IMG/VR virus record: IMGVR_UViG_3300037585_002933
Location: 1 to 34,571 of that record
Length of the DNA: 34,571 nucleotides
Source: a virus
Direction: 5' to 3' (one strand)
Shown: positions 14,976-22,364 of the stretch, in pieces
Numbering within the stretch: position 1 is the stretch's first letter
How the letters are laid out: each line of letters starts with the position of its first letter
Position numbers and translations under genes: made by a program
Notes under the pieces: model-generated
Told to the model about the DNA's origin: nothing
Database searches by the model: none
What the model saw: only the letters and a program-made list of their open reading frames with translations

Positions 14976-15890
14976 ATGATAATTAACTACGACGACCATA
15001 TACAAAAGATAAAAGATGTTAGATCAGGTAAAATTAAAGAGGGATTAAAATTAGACATACCTGAAATAGACGAATTCTTAAGATTTAAAATTGCAAACTT
15101 TAATGTAATACTAGGACACGCTAACACAGGCAAAACTACTTTAATACTTTATTTTATGTTATTATATTCAGTTAAACATAAATTAAGGTGGTTAGTGTTT
15201 AGTAGTGAAAATGAACCTTATACATTAATTAAAAAGTTAATAGAATTTTTAGAGGGAAAAGTTATAACTAAAATTGAAGAAACATATTTTAAAAAACGAA
15301 GCGAATGGGTGGATCAGTATTTTAAATTTATTGATCCTAATGAAATTTATTGCTTTAAAGATATTTTAGATTTAGCTAGTGCAATAAAAAAGGGTTGGAA
15401 TTATGATGGATTATTAATTGATCCTTATAACAGCTTAATTAAAAACAAAGAGTTATCCAAAAGTTTTAACGGACACGAATACGATTATTATGCTACAAGT
15501 GAAATGAGAGTTTTTTGTAAAAAGAACCAAGTTAGTTTGTGGTTAAATACTCACGCCTCAACTGACGCATTAAGAAAAAGACATCCTGAAAGACACGATT
15601 ATTCAGGGCATCCAATACCTCCAATGGCTAGTGATGTAGAGGGAGGAGGAAAGTTCGTTAACAGAGCAGATGATTTTATAGTAATACACAGATACATTCA
15701 ACATCCTACAGAATGGATGAATAATTTAGTTCATATTCGTAAAGTAAAAGACGTAGATACAGGAGGAAGACCAACACCGATTGATGAACCAATTACTTTA
15801 AGAAGTGTAATAAATAATGTCGGATTTGAAATAAATGGAAAAAATTTATTAGATTTACCTAAAAGAGTTCAAACTGATTTACCTTTTTAA
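14976..15890 (+). CDS. RecA/DnaB-type ATPase, probable replicative helicase or loader
   Basis: 304 aa. Walker A GHANTGKTT at residues 47-55, a hydrophobic Walker B strand ending LLID with Asp149, and WLNTHAST at 189-196 with the Asn/Thr-His typical of motif 3 in RecA/DnaB-like proteins. The domain looks like a single SF4-type core without a primase domain; no primase gene is recognised elsewhere. It ends RVQTDLPF, an SSB-like tip. It starts right after a terminator and a promoter-like box, and is followed by a membrane protein and a sigma factor with no gap. It may unwind phage DNA or remodel single-stranded DNA complexes. Confidence 0.7.
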   Translation: MIINYDDHIQKIKDVRSGKIKEGLKLDIPEIDEFLRFKIANFNVILGHANTGKTTLILYFMLLYSVKHKLRWLVFSSENEPYTLIKKLIEFLEGKVITKIEETYFKKRSEWVDQYFKFIDPNEIYCFKDILDLASAIKKGWNYDGLLIDPYNSLIKNKELSKSFNGHEYDYYATSEMRVFCKKNQVSLWLNTHASTDALRKRHPERHDYSGHPIPPMASDVEGGGKFVNRADDFIVIHRYIQHPTEWMNNLVHIRKVKDVDTGGRPTPIDEPITLRSVINNVGFEINGKNLLDLPKRVQTDLPF

Positions 15891-16082
15891 ATGGATGGTT
15901 ACTTTAGTAACTTTGGTTTCAATATACAATTTATACCGTTATATGGAGTAGCGATAGGATTTCTTTATTATAATCCTGACCTAGAACCTGATAATGAAAA
16001 AACAAAGAAAGAAGATTTTTACGAGCAATTAACTTTTATGTTTTTATTATTTGGGATACATATAACTTGGTATAGATTATGA
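15891..16082 (+). CDS. Small two-span membrane protein
   Basis: 63 aa with two hydrophobic segments (FIPLYGVAIGFLYYN near 13-27 and LTFMFLLFGIHITWY near 47-61) separated by an acidic loop (PDLEPDNEKTKKED). It starts immediately after the ATPase stop and overlaps the sigma factor start (ATGA). I recall similar proteins next to replication genes in flavobacterial phages, without a known role. Confidence 0.6.
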   Translation: MDGYFSNFGFNIQFIPLYGVAIGFLYYNPDLEPDNEKTKKEDFYEQLTFMFLLFGIHITWYRL

Positions 16083-16558
16083 CGGTTTTAAATTTACTAG
16101 CTAAAAAACATAAAGATTGGATTAAGGTGGTGCAAAGTTTTGGGTGCAACAAAGATACAGCAGAAGATTTAGTTCAAGAAATGTATATTAAAATGATAAG
16201 ATTAGTTAATAATGGAACTGTAATTTGGTATAATAAAAACGAATTAAATCACTTCTATATTTTTAGAACGTTAAGATCTTTATTTATAGACTTAATAAGA
16301 AAAGAAAACAAAGTAACTTTAATTTCTTTTGATAGTTTAAATCACAGCTTAAATACAGAAGAACTTGTAAACTTTGAAGAAAGTTATAATAAATTTTTAA
16401 ACAATTTAGACAAGATGCATTGGTACGATAAAAAAGTTTATGAATATATTGACGCAGGAGAAAGTATTGCAGCATTAAGTGAGAAAACAAAAATTAGTTA
16501 TTACTCACTTTATAACACTTATAGGAAAGTTAAAAAAATATTATTAAATAAATTATGA
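16079..16558 (+). CDS. Sigma-70-like RNA polymerase sigma factor
   Basis: 159 aa, ECF-sized. Region 2-like sequence lies at residues about 25-80: DTAEDLVQEMYIKMIR, then YIFRTLRSLFIDLIRKENK, matching the helices that bind core polymerase and the -10 box. A C-terminal helix-turn-helix resembling region 4 is at 117-155 (YEYIDAGESIAALSEKTKIS followed by YSLYNTYRKVKKIL). No regions 1.1 or 3 are present. A phage-borne sigma factor would redirect host polymerase to phage promoters, possibly those with the CGTTATATARATATG motif seen at structural genes; that pairing is inferred. Gene overlaps on both sides. Confidence 0.7.
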   Translation: MTVLNLLAKKHKDWIKVVQSFGCNKDTAEDLVQEMYIKMIRLVNNGTVIWYNKNELNHFYIFRTLRSLFIDLIRKENKVTLISFDSLNHSLNTEELVNFEESYNKFLNNLDKMHWYDKKVYEYIDAGESIAALSEKTKISYYSLYNTYRKVKKILLNKL

Positions 16559-16707
16559 AACTAGGAAATCTATTAGAAAAAATTTTTAAATACACAGGAA
16601 TTAAATGGCTTGTTGAAAAAATAGTCATTGATATTTTAGGATTCAAAAGTTGTGGTTGTGACAAACGGAAAGATAAATTAAATAACATTTTTAGAAATAA
16701 TGAATAA
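16555..16707 (+). CDS. Small protein with CGC motif, unknown
   Basis: 50 aa, helical N-terminal part (LLEKIFKYTGIKWLVEKIV) and a C-terminal SCGCDKRKDKLNN. I recall short proteins ending in a CGC-x-x-R-K motif in Bacteroidota phages, with no known role. It overlaps the sigma factor stop and the next start, which supports translation. Confidence 0.5.
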   Translation: MKLGNLLEKIFKYTGIKWLVEKIVIDILGFKSCGCDKRKDKLNNIFRNNE

Positions 16708-16906
16708 AGAAGAATATAATAGTTGGACTGAATTTAAAAAAAGTACTTCTAATAGTTTAACAGAAAATGAAGTTGAATTAACAGCGAGGTTACACGCTAA
16801 ATATTTTAATCATTCTTATTATAAACCTTGTACCTGTTCTGGTAAAACATATAATTTATGGATCAAGGATTTAAATAACTTATACAAACAAGGTTTTGAA
16901 GATTAA
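16700..16906 (+). CDS. Small protein with CxC motif, unknown
   Basis: 68 aa, hydrophilic and helical, with YYKPCTCSGKTYNLWIKDLNNLY in the C-terminal half. The two Cys could bind a metal as part of a dimer. It overlaps both neighbours. Function is unknown. Confidence 0.5.
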   Translation: MNKEEYNSWTEFKKSTSNSLTENEVELTARLHAKYFNHSYYKPCTCSGKTYNLWIKDLNNLYKQGFED

Positions 16907-17321
16907 AGACGTACACAGATACGAACAAGCTATTATTAGTTTTTTAAATTTTGACGGTTGGGATTTACAATGGTGTGGTGGAGGGTTTGAACATTACGAC
17001 GCTGTTGGAGGAACGCCAAAAGGAAAAGAATGTGTTATTGAAATGAAATTTAGAAACAAGTATTATCCTGATAAAATGTTAGAAAAATATAAATATGATG
17101 CTTTAATGGATATGCCTTACGATATGGTTAAGTTATATTTTATAAATGATCCTAAAGGAAATTATTTATTTTGGTTAAATGAAATTAAAATACCTGAACC
17201 AGTTAATATGTATTGTCCTGATACTACTTTATGGACTAAAAAAAAGATATTAAAACCTTGTTATTTGCTGCCTGAAAATCACGCTTCAATAATTAATATA
17301 AATAATTCTTTTATGTCTTAA
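16896..17321 (+). CDS. Putative PD-(D/E)XK nuclease
   Basis: 141 aa. The likely active site is Glu (RYEQAII, near residue 9), Asp in HYDAVGG and the E-x-K of CVIEMKFR, the arrangement of PD-(D/E)XK phosphodiesterases, possibly VRR-NUC-like. The start must be TTG 16896, overlapping the previous stop, because no ATG lies before the catalytic region. It belongs with the other recombination nucleases in this region (17896, 19102, ninG). Substrate is unknown. Confidence 0.5.
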   Translation: MKIKDVHRYEQAIISFLNFDGWDLQWCGGGFEHYDAVGGTPKGKECVIEMKFRNKYYPDKMLEKYKYDALMDMPYDMVKLYFINDPKGNYLFWLNEIKIPEPVNMYCPDTTLWTKKKILKPCYLLPENHASIININNSFMS

Positions 17322-17331
17322 TAATTTTTAA

Positions 17332-17342
17332 TAACTTTATAG
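17332..17342 (+). promoter_or_regulatory. Candidate promoter box (TAnnTTTATAR class)
   Basis: TAACTTTATAG in the 22-base gap before the ATG at 17344. It would give an almost leaderless mRNA. No TTG at the -33 distance, so support is weak. Confidence 0.3.
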
Positions 17343-17343
17343 A

Positions 17344-17637
17344 ATGAATGATCCTATAAATAAAAAAATGAATAACCTAGAAGAATTAGAATTAACATCG
17401 TCTTTATTAGTTATGCAAGTTTTTATAAAACAATGGATAAAATTAAAACCTAACAATAATGATCTTGAAAAATTTAAACAAGCGTTATTAGAGGTTACTT
17501 TTATAACAAATAAAATGATAGTAGATAAAAGAAATTACTATAATATAATTGGTCAGTATCGTGCTGATAAATTAAGAGCCATTCAAAGGGCAGAAAAAGC
17601 AGAATTAAAACTTATAGAATATGACAATAAAAAATAA
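17344..17637 (+). CDS. Helical protein, unknown
   Basis: 97 aa, largely helical, with two amphipathic stretches (ELTSSLLVMQVFIKQWIKL and LRAIQRAEKAELKLIEY). It overlaps the next gene by 17 bases and lies just upstream of the RecE-like exonuclease. Possibly an exonuclease partner, but no family is recognised. Confidence 0.5.
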   Translation: MNDPINKKMNNLEELELTSSLLVMQVFIKQWIKLKPNNNDLEKFKQALLEVTFITNKMIVDKRNYYNIIGQYRADKLRAIQRAEKAELKLIEYDNKK

Positions 17638-17899
17638 AATAAAAAACAGTTCAAATCCTGATGCAACAGAATATTGGGTAGAAGTAAAAAATATAAACTA
17701 CATAGATTATCCAAAAACCAACGTAATGACAGACGGTAAAAAAAGCAAACAACCTTATTTTATGTTAGGTGTTAATGATTATGACGATAACGAATATCTT
17801 TTAAATTTTGATCCAGTAGAGTTTTTAAAGAGGGTTGATAGAGAAACTTTAGTAAATATTATTAAAGCCGTAAAAGACGATCTAGACGATAAAGTATGA
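17621..17899 (+). CDS. Small protein upstream of the exonuclease, unknown
   Basis: 92 aa, with beta-rich central sequence (YWVEVKNINYIDY, QPYFMLGVNDYDDNEYLLNF) and an acidic helical C terminus (VNIIKAVKDDLDDKV). It overlaps both neighbours, the exonuclease by ATGA. It might be an exonuclease cofactor; that is position-based. Confidence 0.5.
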   Translation: MTIKNKIKNSSNPDATEYWVEVKNINYIDYPKTNVMTDGKKSKQPYFMLGVNDYDDNEYLLNFDPVEFLKRVDRETLVNIIKAVKDDLDDKV

Positions 17900-18669
17900 T
17901 AAAAAGTATAACATTATTAGATGGTTCTATTTGGGATAAAAACGAACTTATAAAAAATATGGACAACGATGAGTTTTACTATAATTTATGTGGTAAAAAT
18001 ATGTTATCAAGCAGTAGTGCTAAACTCCTTTTACATTCTTATAAAAAATATTATTACGTTCAAAAGTATGGTTATAAATCTAGTCAAGCATTAATAGATG
18101 GTTGGTTGTTTCATACTTCAATATTAGAACCTGATGTATTTAGTAAACAAATTTTTGTAGATGTAGCATCAAAAAACACAAAAGCATTTAAAGATGCTAA
18201 AAATAAATACAAAGTTGTTTTTACAAAAAAAGAAAAATCAGACGCTGAAAGATTAGCTGATGCTTTTTTAAAAAATCCTGATTTAGTTAAATGGTTAAAC
18301 AAAGGAGATTGTGAAGTACCAATAGCAGGGGAGGTTATGGGTATGCCTTTTAGAGGAAAAGCAGATATAATTACAAAAAAAGGAGAAATAATTGATCTTA
18401 AAACTACAGTAAATATAGATAAATTTAGAAATTCGGCATTTAATTTTTCATACGATTTACAATGTTATGTGTATTGTAATTTGTTTAAAGTAGATTATAG
18501 TAAATTTTATTTCATAGCTTTGGACAAAGAAAATTTAGTTCCAAAATTTTGCACAGTATCAAAAGAATTTTATCAAAGTGGGGAGTATAAATGTGAAAAA
18601 GCAATTAAAGAATATAAAGAAAATGTAAACAAAGACATTAACGAATACTTACAAACAGAAATATTATGA
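17896..18669 (+). CDS. RecE/lambda-exo-type PD-(D/E)XK exonuclease
   Basis: 257 aa. The motif set of RecE-like (exonuclease VIII) enzymes is visible: DGWLFHTSILEPD with His73, FRGKADIIT with Asp157, EIIDLKTT with Asp167 and Lys169, and DLQCYVY with the Q-xxx-Y signature (Gln189, Tyr193). Such enzymes degrade one strand from duplex ends to make tails for annealing recombination. No obvious RecT or Erf annealase is next to it, though the OB-like and SSB-like genes at 14150 and 14580 could serve. It is translated by ATGA coupling on both sides. Confidence 0.75.
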   Translation: MIKSITLLDGSIWDKNELIKNMDNDEFYYNLCGKNMLSSSSAKLLLHSYKKYYYVQKYGYKSSQALIDGWLFHTSILEPDVFSKQIFVDVASKNTKAFKDAKNKYKVVFTKKEKSDAERLADAFLKNPDLVKWLNKGDCEVPIAGEVMGMPFRGKADIITKKGEIIDLKTTVNIDKFRNSAFNFSYDLQCYVYCNLFKVDYSKFYFIALDKENLVPKFCTVSKEFYQSGEYKCEKAIKEYKENVNKDINEYLQTEIL

Positions 18670-19100
18670 GAAAAAAAAGAAAACCTGTCTTTCATCAAAG
18701 GCGAGAAAGTAAACGTAAAAGTATAACGTTTGCACAAAGAATGGCGAGAACATTAAAAAATTTAACAGGCGTAAATGTTTTTGAAAACAGTAGAAGAACA
18801 GATGTTATAGAAATAAGATCATTATTAGTTTATATTTTAAGAGAAGTAGAAAATATGACTTATTATAGCATTAGAGATTTCTTTATTGCAAATGGAAAAG
18901 CGTATGATCATACTACCGCTATGCACGCTTACAATAACTATTTAATGTTTGAAGAATATAATCCTAATTTAAAAAAACATTTTAACGCAGTAGTAGAAAA
19001 TAACAAAACAGCTAATAGTAAAAAGCTAGTTGCAAAATCAATTATAGACAAACAAGAAGTTGAAGTTGCAGAATTGTTTACTTATATGATAAATAAATAA
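18666..19100 (+). CDS. DnaA domain IV-like DNA-binding protein
   Basis: 144 aa with a very basic N terminus (MRKKRKPVFHQRRESKRK). Residues about 45-100 resemble the C-terminal DNA-binding domain of the replication initiator DnaA: IRSLLVYILREVENMTYYSIRDFF then YDHTTAMHAYNNY, where DHTT-x-x-HA is the DnaA signature. There is no AAA+ ATPase domain, so it is not a full initiator; it may mark the phage origin, block host initiation or act as a transcription regulator. The domain call is from motif similarity alone. Confidence 0.65.
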   Translation: MRKKRKPVFHQRRESKRKSITFAQRMARTLKNLTGVNVFENSRRTDVIEIRSLLVYILREVENMTYYSIRDFFIANGKAYDHTTAMHAYNNYLMFEEYNPNLKKHFNAVVENNKTANSKKLVAKSIIDKQEVEVAELFTYMINK

Positions 19101-19101
19101 A

Positions 19102-19611
19102 ATGGACAAACCTTTTAAAATTAAATATCCCCCTTTAATAAATGAACAGGCATTATATATAGGAAAAATGAGAGAAGCTACAAACGTTTATATGCATCAA
19201 AAAAACCCTAAATTTAAAAGAGGAAATATACCAGTTGATGCATTAGGTTGTCAATGTGAATTAATTGCTCAATATTATTGTTGGGATAAAAAACTATCTT
19301 ATGAAAGTGATCAAATGCTAGGAGGAAAACCAATAGCAAGTTATGATATTAAAGTAACAAATCCTGATGGTGAGATTTTTAAAATAGATGTAAAAGGAAT
19401 ATCAGCTGTCCAAGGGGAATTTAGAGTAAATTATAATGCCCATATAAAAGATAAAAATATTTCTCATTATATGTTTATACAACCTTTGAGTGAAAATCTA
19501 TTTAACGAAGATGCAAATATTTGGATAAAACAAAAAAAAGAAATAGATAAATGGGATTTAAAAGAATTAAAATATAGTAAAGCTTATATAAAACAAATGC
19601 TATTCTTATAA
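19102..19611 (+). CDS. Putative PD-(D/E)XK endonuclease-like protein
   Basis: 169 aa. ELIAQYY (Glu near residue 53), YDIKVTNPDGE and KIDVKGIS (Asp-x-Lys) form a plausible PD-(D/E)XK active site in the spacing used by restriction and Holliday-junction enzymes. The C-terminal part is beta-rich (HYMFIQPL, NIWIKQKKEID). It lies between the DnaA-like and ParB-like genes. It could act in recombination or degrade host DNA that lacks the phage base modification; the second idea is speculative. Confidence 0.45.
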   Translation: MDKPFKIKYPPLINEQALYIGKMREATNVYMHQKNPKFKRGNIPVDALGCQCELIAQYYCWDKKLSYESDQMLGGKPIASYDIKVTNPDGEIFKIDVKGISAVQGEFRVNYNAHIKDKNISHYMFIQPLSENLFNEDANIWIKQKKEIDKWDLKELKYSKAYIKQMLFL

Positions 19612-19614
19612 TAT

Positions 19615-20145
19615 ATGAAAATTGAAATAAACAAACTCAAACTAAATTCTAACAATCCAAGATTAATAAAAGACTTTAGATTTAAAAAACTTGTAAACTC
19701 AATTAAAGAGTTTCCACAAATGTTAGAAAAAAGACCTGTTGTGGTTGATGAAGATTATATTATACTAGGAGGTAATATGAGATACCGAGCAGCCAAAGAA
19801 TTGGGAATTAAAAAAATAGACGTTATAGTTGTAAAGGATTGGACAGAAGATCAAAAAAAAGAATTTACAATAAAAGACAATGTGGGTTTTGGAGATTGGG
19901 ACTGGGACTTATTAGCTAACGATTGGGAGAATAATAAATTAAATGAATGGGGTTTAGAAGTTTGGGAAAATAAAGAATATGATTTAGATGAATTTTTTTC
20001 CGAAAAAGAAGAGGAAGAAGAAAAAGATTTTACAATTATATTAAAGTATAACAAAGATAAGTTTAAAAAAGTTAAAGATATTTTAAATTCAAAAAAAGGA
20101 ACTAAAGAAGAAATTATTTATAATTTATTAGTTAAAGACAAATGA
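19615..20145 (+). CDS. ParB/sulfiredoxin-type domain protein
   Basis: 176 aa. The N-terminal 90 residues fit the ParB N-terminal domain found in phage DNA-modification loci: LNSNNPRLIKD, RPVVVDEDYIILGGNMRYRAAKELG with the box GGNMRYRAA (52-60), and DNVGFGDWDWDLLAND. The C-terminal part is acidic (EEEEEKD) and helical. Such domains often accompany phage DNA methyltransferases; here the neighbour is the DpdA-like enzyme, overlapping by ATGA. I infer a link to modification, perhaps recognising DNA or nucleotide substrate. The domain may bind CTP like ParB, which cannot be judged here. Confidence 0.6.
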   Translation: MKIEINKLKLNSNNPRLIKDFRFKKLVNSIKEFPQMLEKRPVVVDEDYIILGGNMRYRAAKELGIKKIDVIVVKDWTEDQKKEFTIKDNVGFGDWDWDLLANDWENNKLNEWGLEVWENKEYDLDEFFSEKEEEEEKDFTIILKYNKDKFKKVKDILNSKKGTKEEIIYNLLVKDK

Positions 20146-20894
20146 AAATTTATTTAGCAGCACCTGCAAACACTTCCGACCCTTTCGTTAGAGATGAATT
20201 TTTTGATTTTTACTCTTTACAATCTTACCATTATATTAAAAAAGCATTTAGAAATGAGGGGAAAATACATAATAAATACAAAGATTTTATGTTAGATAGT
20301 GGTGTTTTTACTTATTTAACATCTCTTAAAGAAAAAGCTAAAACACTTGACTGGGAGAAATATATTTATGATTATGGGAGTTTTGTAAAAAAATATAAAA
20401 TACAAAAGTATGTAGAGGTTGATGTTGATAAAGTTTTAGGAGAAAAAGAGGTGGAAAAATTAACTAAAAAATTAGAAAAATTGGTTGGGTGGAAAACTAT
20501 ACCAGTTTGGCATATGAACAGGAGTTATGATAGTTGGTTAAAAATTTGTAAAGATTATGATTATATATGTTTCGGAGCATTTTTAACTGATGGATTAAAA
20601 CAATCAAAATTTCCTATGATTAACAAATTTTTATTTGATGCGGCTAAATCTAAAACAAAGGTACACGGTTTAGGGTTTACTTCATCAAAATTACTTCCTT
20701 TGTATAAATTTTATTCAGTAGATAGCAGCAGTTGGTCAGCAGGAAGAAGATTTGGAACTTTATATAATTTTAATAATGGTAAACTAACCACCAAGAGTTT
20801 TAAAAATAGGAGAGTTAAGGATTCTCATAAATTAAGCAGACACGATTTTTACGAGTGGGTAAAATATAGTCAATACGCAGAAATTAATCTTTAA
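20142..20894 (+). CDS. dpdA: DpdA-like DNA 7-deazaguanine transglycosylase
   Basis: 250 aa. It matches phage DpdA, a tRNA-guanine transglycosylase relative that swaps guanine in DNA for a 7-deazaguanine base. Visible marks are LDSGVF at 51-56 (Asp52 corresponds to the DSGGF aspartate of TGT enzymes), VEVDVD at 91-96, HMNRSYDSW at 124-132, VHGLGFTS at 174-181 and YSVDSSSW at 191-198. It begins MKIYLAAP. It is followed immediately by the preQ0/preQ1 pathway genes, all coupled by overlapping starts and stops, and preceded by the ParB-like gene. The exact base inserted is not shown by the sequence. Confidence 0.75.
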   Translation: MKIYLAAPANTSDPFVRDEFFDFYSLQSYHYIKKAFRNEGKIHNKYKDFMLDSGVFTYLTSLKEKAKTLDWEKYIYDYGSFVKKYKIQKYVEVDVDKVLGEKEVEKLTKKLEKLVGWKTIPVWHMNRSYDSWLKICKDYDYICFGAFLTDGLKQSKFPMINKFLFDAAKSKTKVHGLGFTSSKLLPLYKFYSVDSSSWSAGRRFGTLYNFNNGKLTTKSFKNRRVKDSHKLSRHDFYEWVKYSQYAEINL

Positions 20895-20905
20895 AAATAA
20901 ATAAA

Positions 20906-21304
20906 ATGGAAAACGAAAATTACATACCAATACACGGTTCAATGAAAAGACCTGCAGGACCTGATATAGGTGTTAGGGAAGTAGAAAAAGGAAGACAAAA
21001 TTGGACTGGAGGTAATTTAAAAATACATATAAGCACTTTAGAATTTACTTCTGTATGCCCTACTACTGGTCAGCCAGATTTTAATAACATAACCATAATA
21101 TACAAACCAGATAAGTTTTATATAGAATCTAAAACAATTAAATTCTATTTATGGAGTTTTAGAGATTATGGTGCTCATTGTGAAACTTTATCAAAGTTGA
21201 TAGCAGAACATTTAAACAAAGCAATAAAACCAAAAAAAATAAAAGTAATAGTAAATCAATTTCCAAGAGGTGGAGTAAAAATAATTTCAAAATATAAAAT
21301 ATGA
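20906..21304 (+). CDS. queF: QueF-type 7-cyano-7-deazaguanine reductase
   Basis: 132 aa, unimodular QueF. It would reduce preQ0 to preQ1 with NADPH. Cys51 in TSVCP (thioimide nucleophile), Asp58 in GQPDF and ESK at 74-76 (start of the NADPH motif) are intact, and Glu93 aligns with the substrate-binding Glu. The NHG part of the usual motif reads DYG (87-89), and the position of the conserved His next to Glu93 reads Cys92, with His91 one residue earlier. So it is QueF-family, but whether it reduces or acts as a QueF-like amide-transferring variant is uncertain. It overlaps queC by ATGA. Confidence 0.75.
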   Translation: MENENYIPIHGSMKRPAGPDIGVREVEKGRQNWTGGNLKIHISTLEFTSVCPTTGQPDFNNITIIYKPDKFYIESKTIKFYLWSFRDYGAHCETLSKLIAEHLNKAIKPKKIKVIVNQFPRGGVKIISKYKI

Positions 21305-21966
21305 AAAAAGCAATAGTACTATTATCAGGTGGACAAGATTCAACTACCTGCCTTTATTGGGCAAAAAAAGAATTTGAACAAATTCAAGCAATAGGGTTTG
21401 ATTATGGTCAAAGTCATAAACAGGAATTAATTCAAGCAAAAAAAATAGCTGATAACATTTCTGTTAAATATAAGATATTTGACGTAAAAGGATTACTCGC
21501 TAAATCTTCTTTAATAAATCATACAGACCATACAGAAGAAAGTTATTTAGATAGTAATTTACCTGCAAGTTTTACTGCAGGAAGAAATATATTATTTTTA
21601 ACAATAGCGGCAAGTTATGGTGCTGAAAAAGGAATTACAGATTTAGTGACTGGTGTCTGTCAAACAGATTACAGTGGGTATCCTGATTGTAGAAAAACAA
21701 CTATTGACAGCTTACAAACCACTTTGTCTTTAGGGTTAGGAGCAGGAGATTATAGAATACACACTCCATTAATGTATCTTGATAAAGCACAAACTTGGAA
21801 AATGGCAAAAGAATTAAATTGTTTAGATGTTATAATTAATGATACTATGACTGATTACAACGGAGATATGACAAAAAATGAATGGGGTTTTGGAAATAAA
21901 GATAATCCTGCTACAGAGTTACGAGTTAAAGGATATTATCAAGCCAAAGAAAAAGGGTGGATATGA
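21301..21966 (+). CDS. queC: QueC-type 7-cyano-7-deazaguanine synthase lacking zinc cysteines
   Basis: 221 aa. It would make preQ0 from 7-carboxy-7-deazaguanine, ATP and ammonia. The PP-loop SGGQDSTT (9-16), FDYGQSHKQE (33-42), FTAGRN (91-96) and VCQTDYSGYPDCR (119-131) are all typical of QueC. The C-terminal region that normally carries four zinc-binding Cys reads DTMTDYNGDM...WGFG...DNPATELRVKG (181-211) with no Cys in the positions of TCYNG, GCG and CPAC. The fold there is presumably kept without zinc. The stop overlaps queD (ATGA). Confidence 0.85.
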   Translation: MKKAIVLLSGGQDSTTCLYWAKKEFEQIQAIGFDYGQSHKQELIQAKKIADNISVKYKIFDVKGLLAKSSLINHTDHTEESYLDSNLPASFTAGRNILFLTIAASYGAEKGITDLVTGVCQTDYSGYPDCRKTTIDSLQTTLSLGLGAGDYRIHTPLMYLDKAQTWKMAKELNCLDVIINDTMTDYNGDMTKNEWGFGNKDNPATELRVKGYYQAKEKGWI

Positions 21967-22364
21967 TTAAAATAAGAAAAAAATATTATTTTTACGCAGG
22001 ACACAGAAACAAAGATGCAGGAGAAAAATGTGGCAGGTTACACGGACATACTTACGATATAGTTTGTGAGTTTGAATTTAAAGAAATAAAAAATGGAGTT
22101 ACAATGTTGTTTTCAGATATAGATAATATTGCTGAACCAATAATAAAAGAATACGATCATTATTTTTTATTATATAAAGAAGATCCTTTAGTTGATGTTT
22201 TTAATTTAGCAAACGAACCTTTTATTGAATTACCTTTTGAAACTTCAGCAGAGAATATGGCAATTTGGATTTATCAAAGAATAAAAAAACATTTACCTAT
22301 AAAAAGAATTGAACTATCTGAAACTAAATCAAGCACGGTTATTTATGAAGAAGATAGCAATTAG
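21963..22364 (+). CDS. queD: QueD-type 6-carboxytetrahydropterin synthase
   Basis: 133 aa from ATG 21963; an in-frame GTG at 21957 is less likely because the ATG is coupled to the queC stop. It converts dihydroneopterin triphosphate to 6-carboxytetrahydropterin. Zinc ligands His14, His27 and His29 (in YAGHRN and GRLHGHTYD), catalytic Cys23, the Asp65-His66 pair in EYDHYF and Glu120 in ELSETKSS are all present. Its 3' end overlaps queE by 20 bases. Confidence 0.85.
   Translation: MIKIRKKYYFYAGHRNKDAGEKCGRLHGHTYDIVCEFEFKEIKNGVTMLFSDIDNIAEPIIKEYDHYFLLYKEDPLVDVFNLANEPFIELPFETSAENMAIWIYQRIKKHLPIKRIELSETKSSTVIYEEDSN

Noticed and set aside
22309-22344. TTG start for queE
   Set aside because: The ATG at 22345 begins the canonical QueE N terminus; the extra residues only overlap queD.
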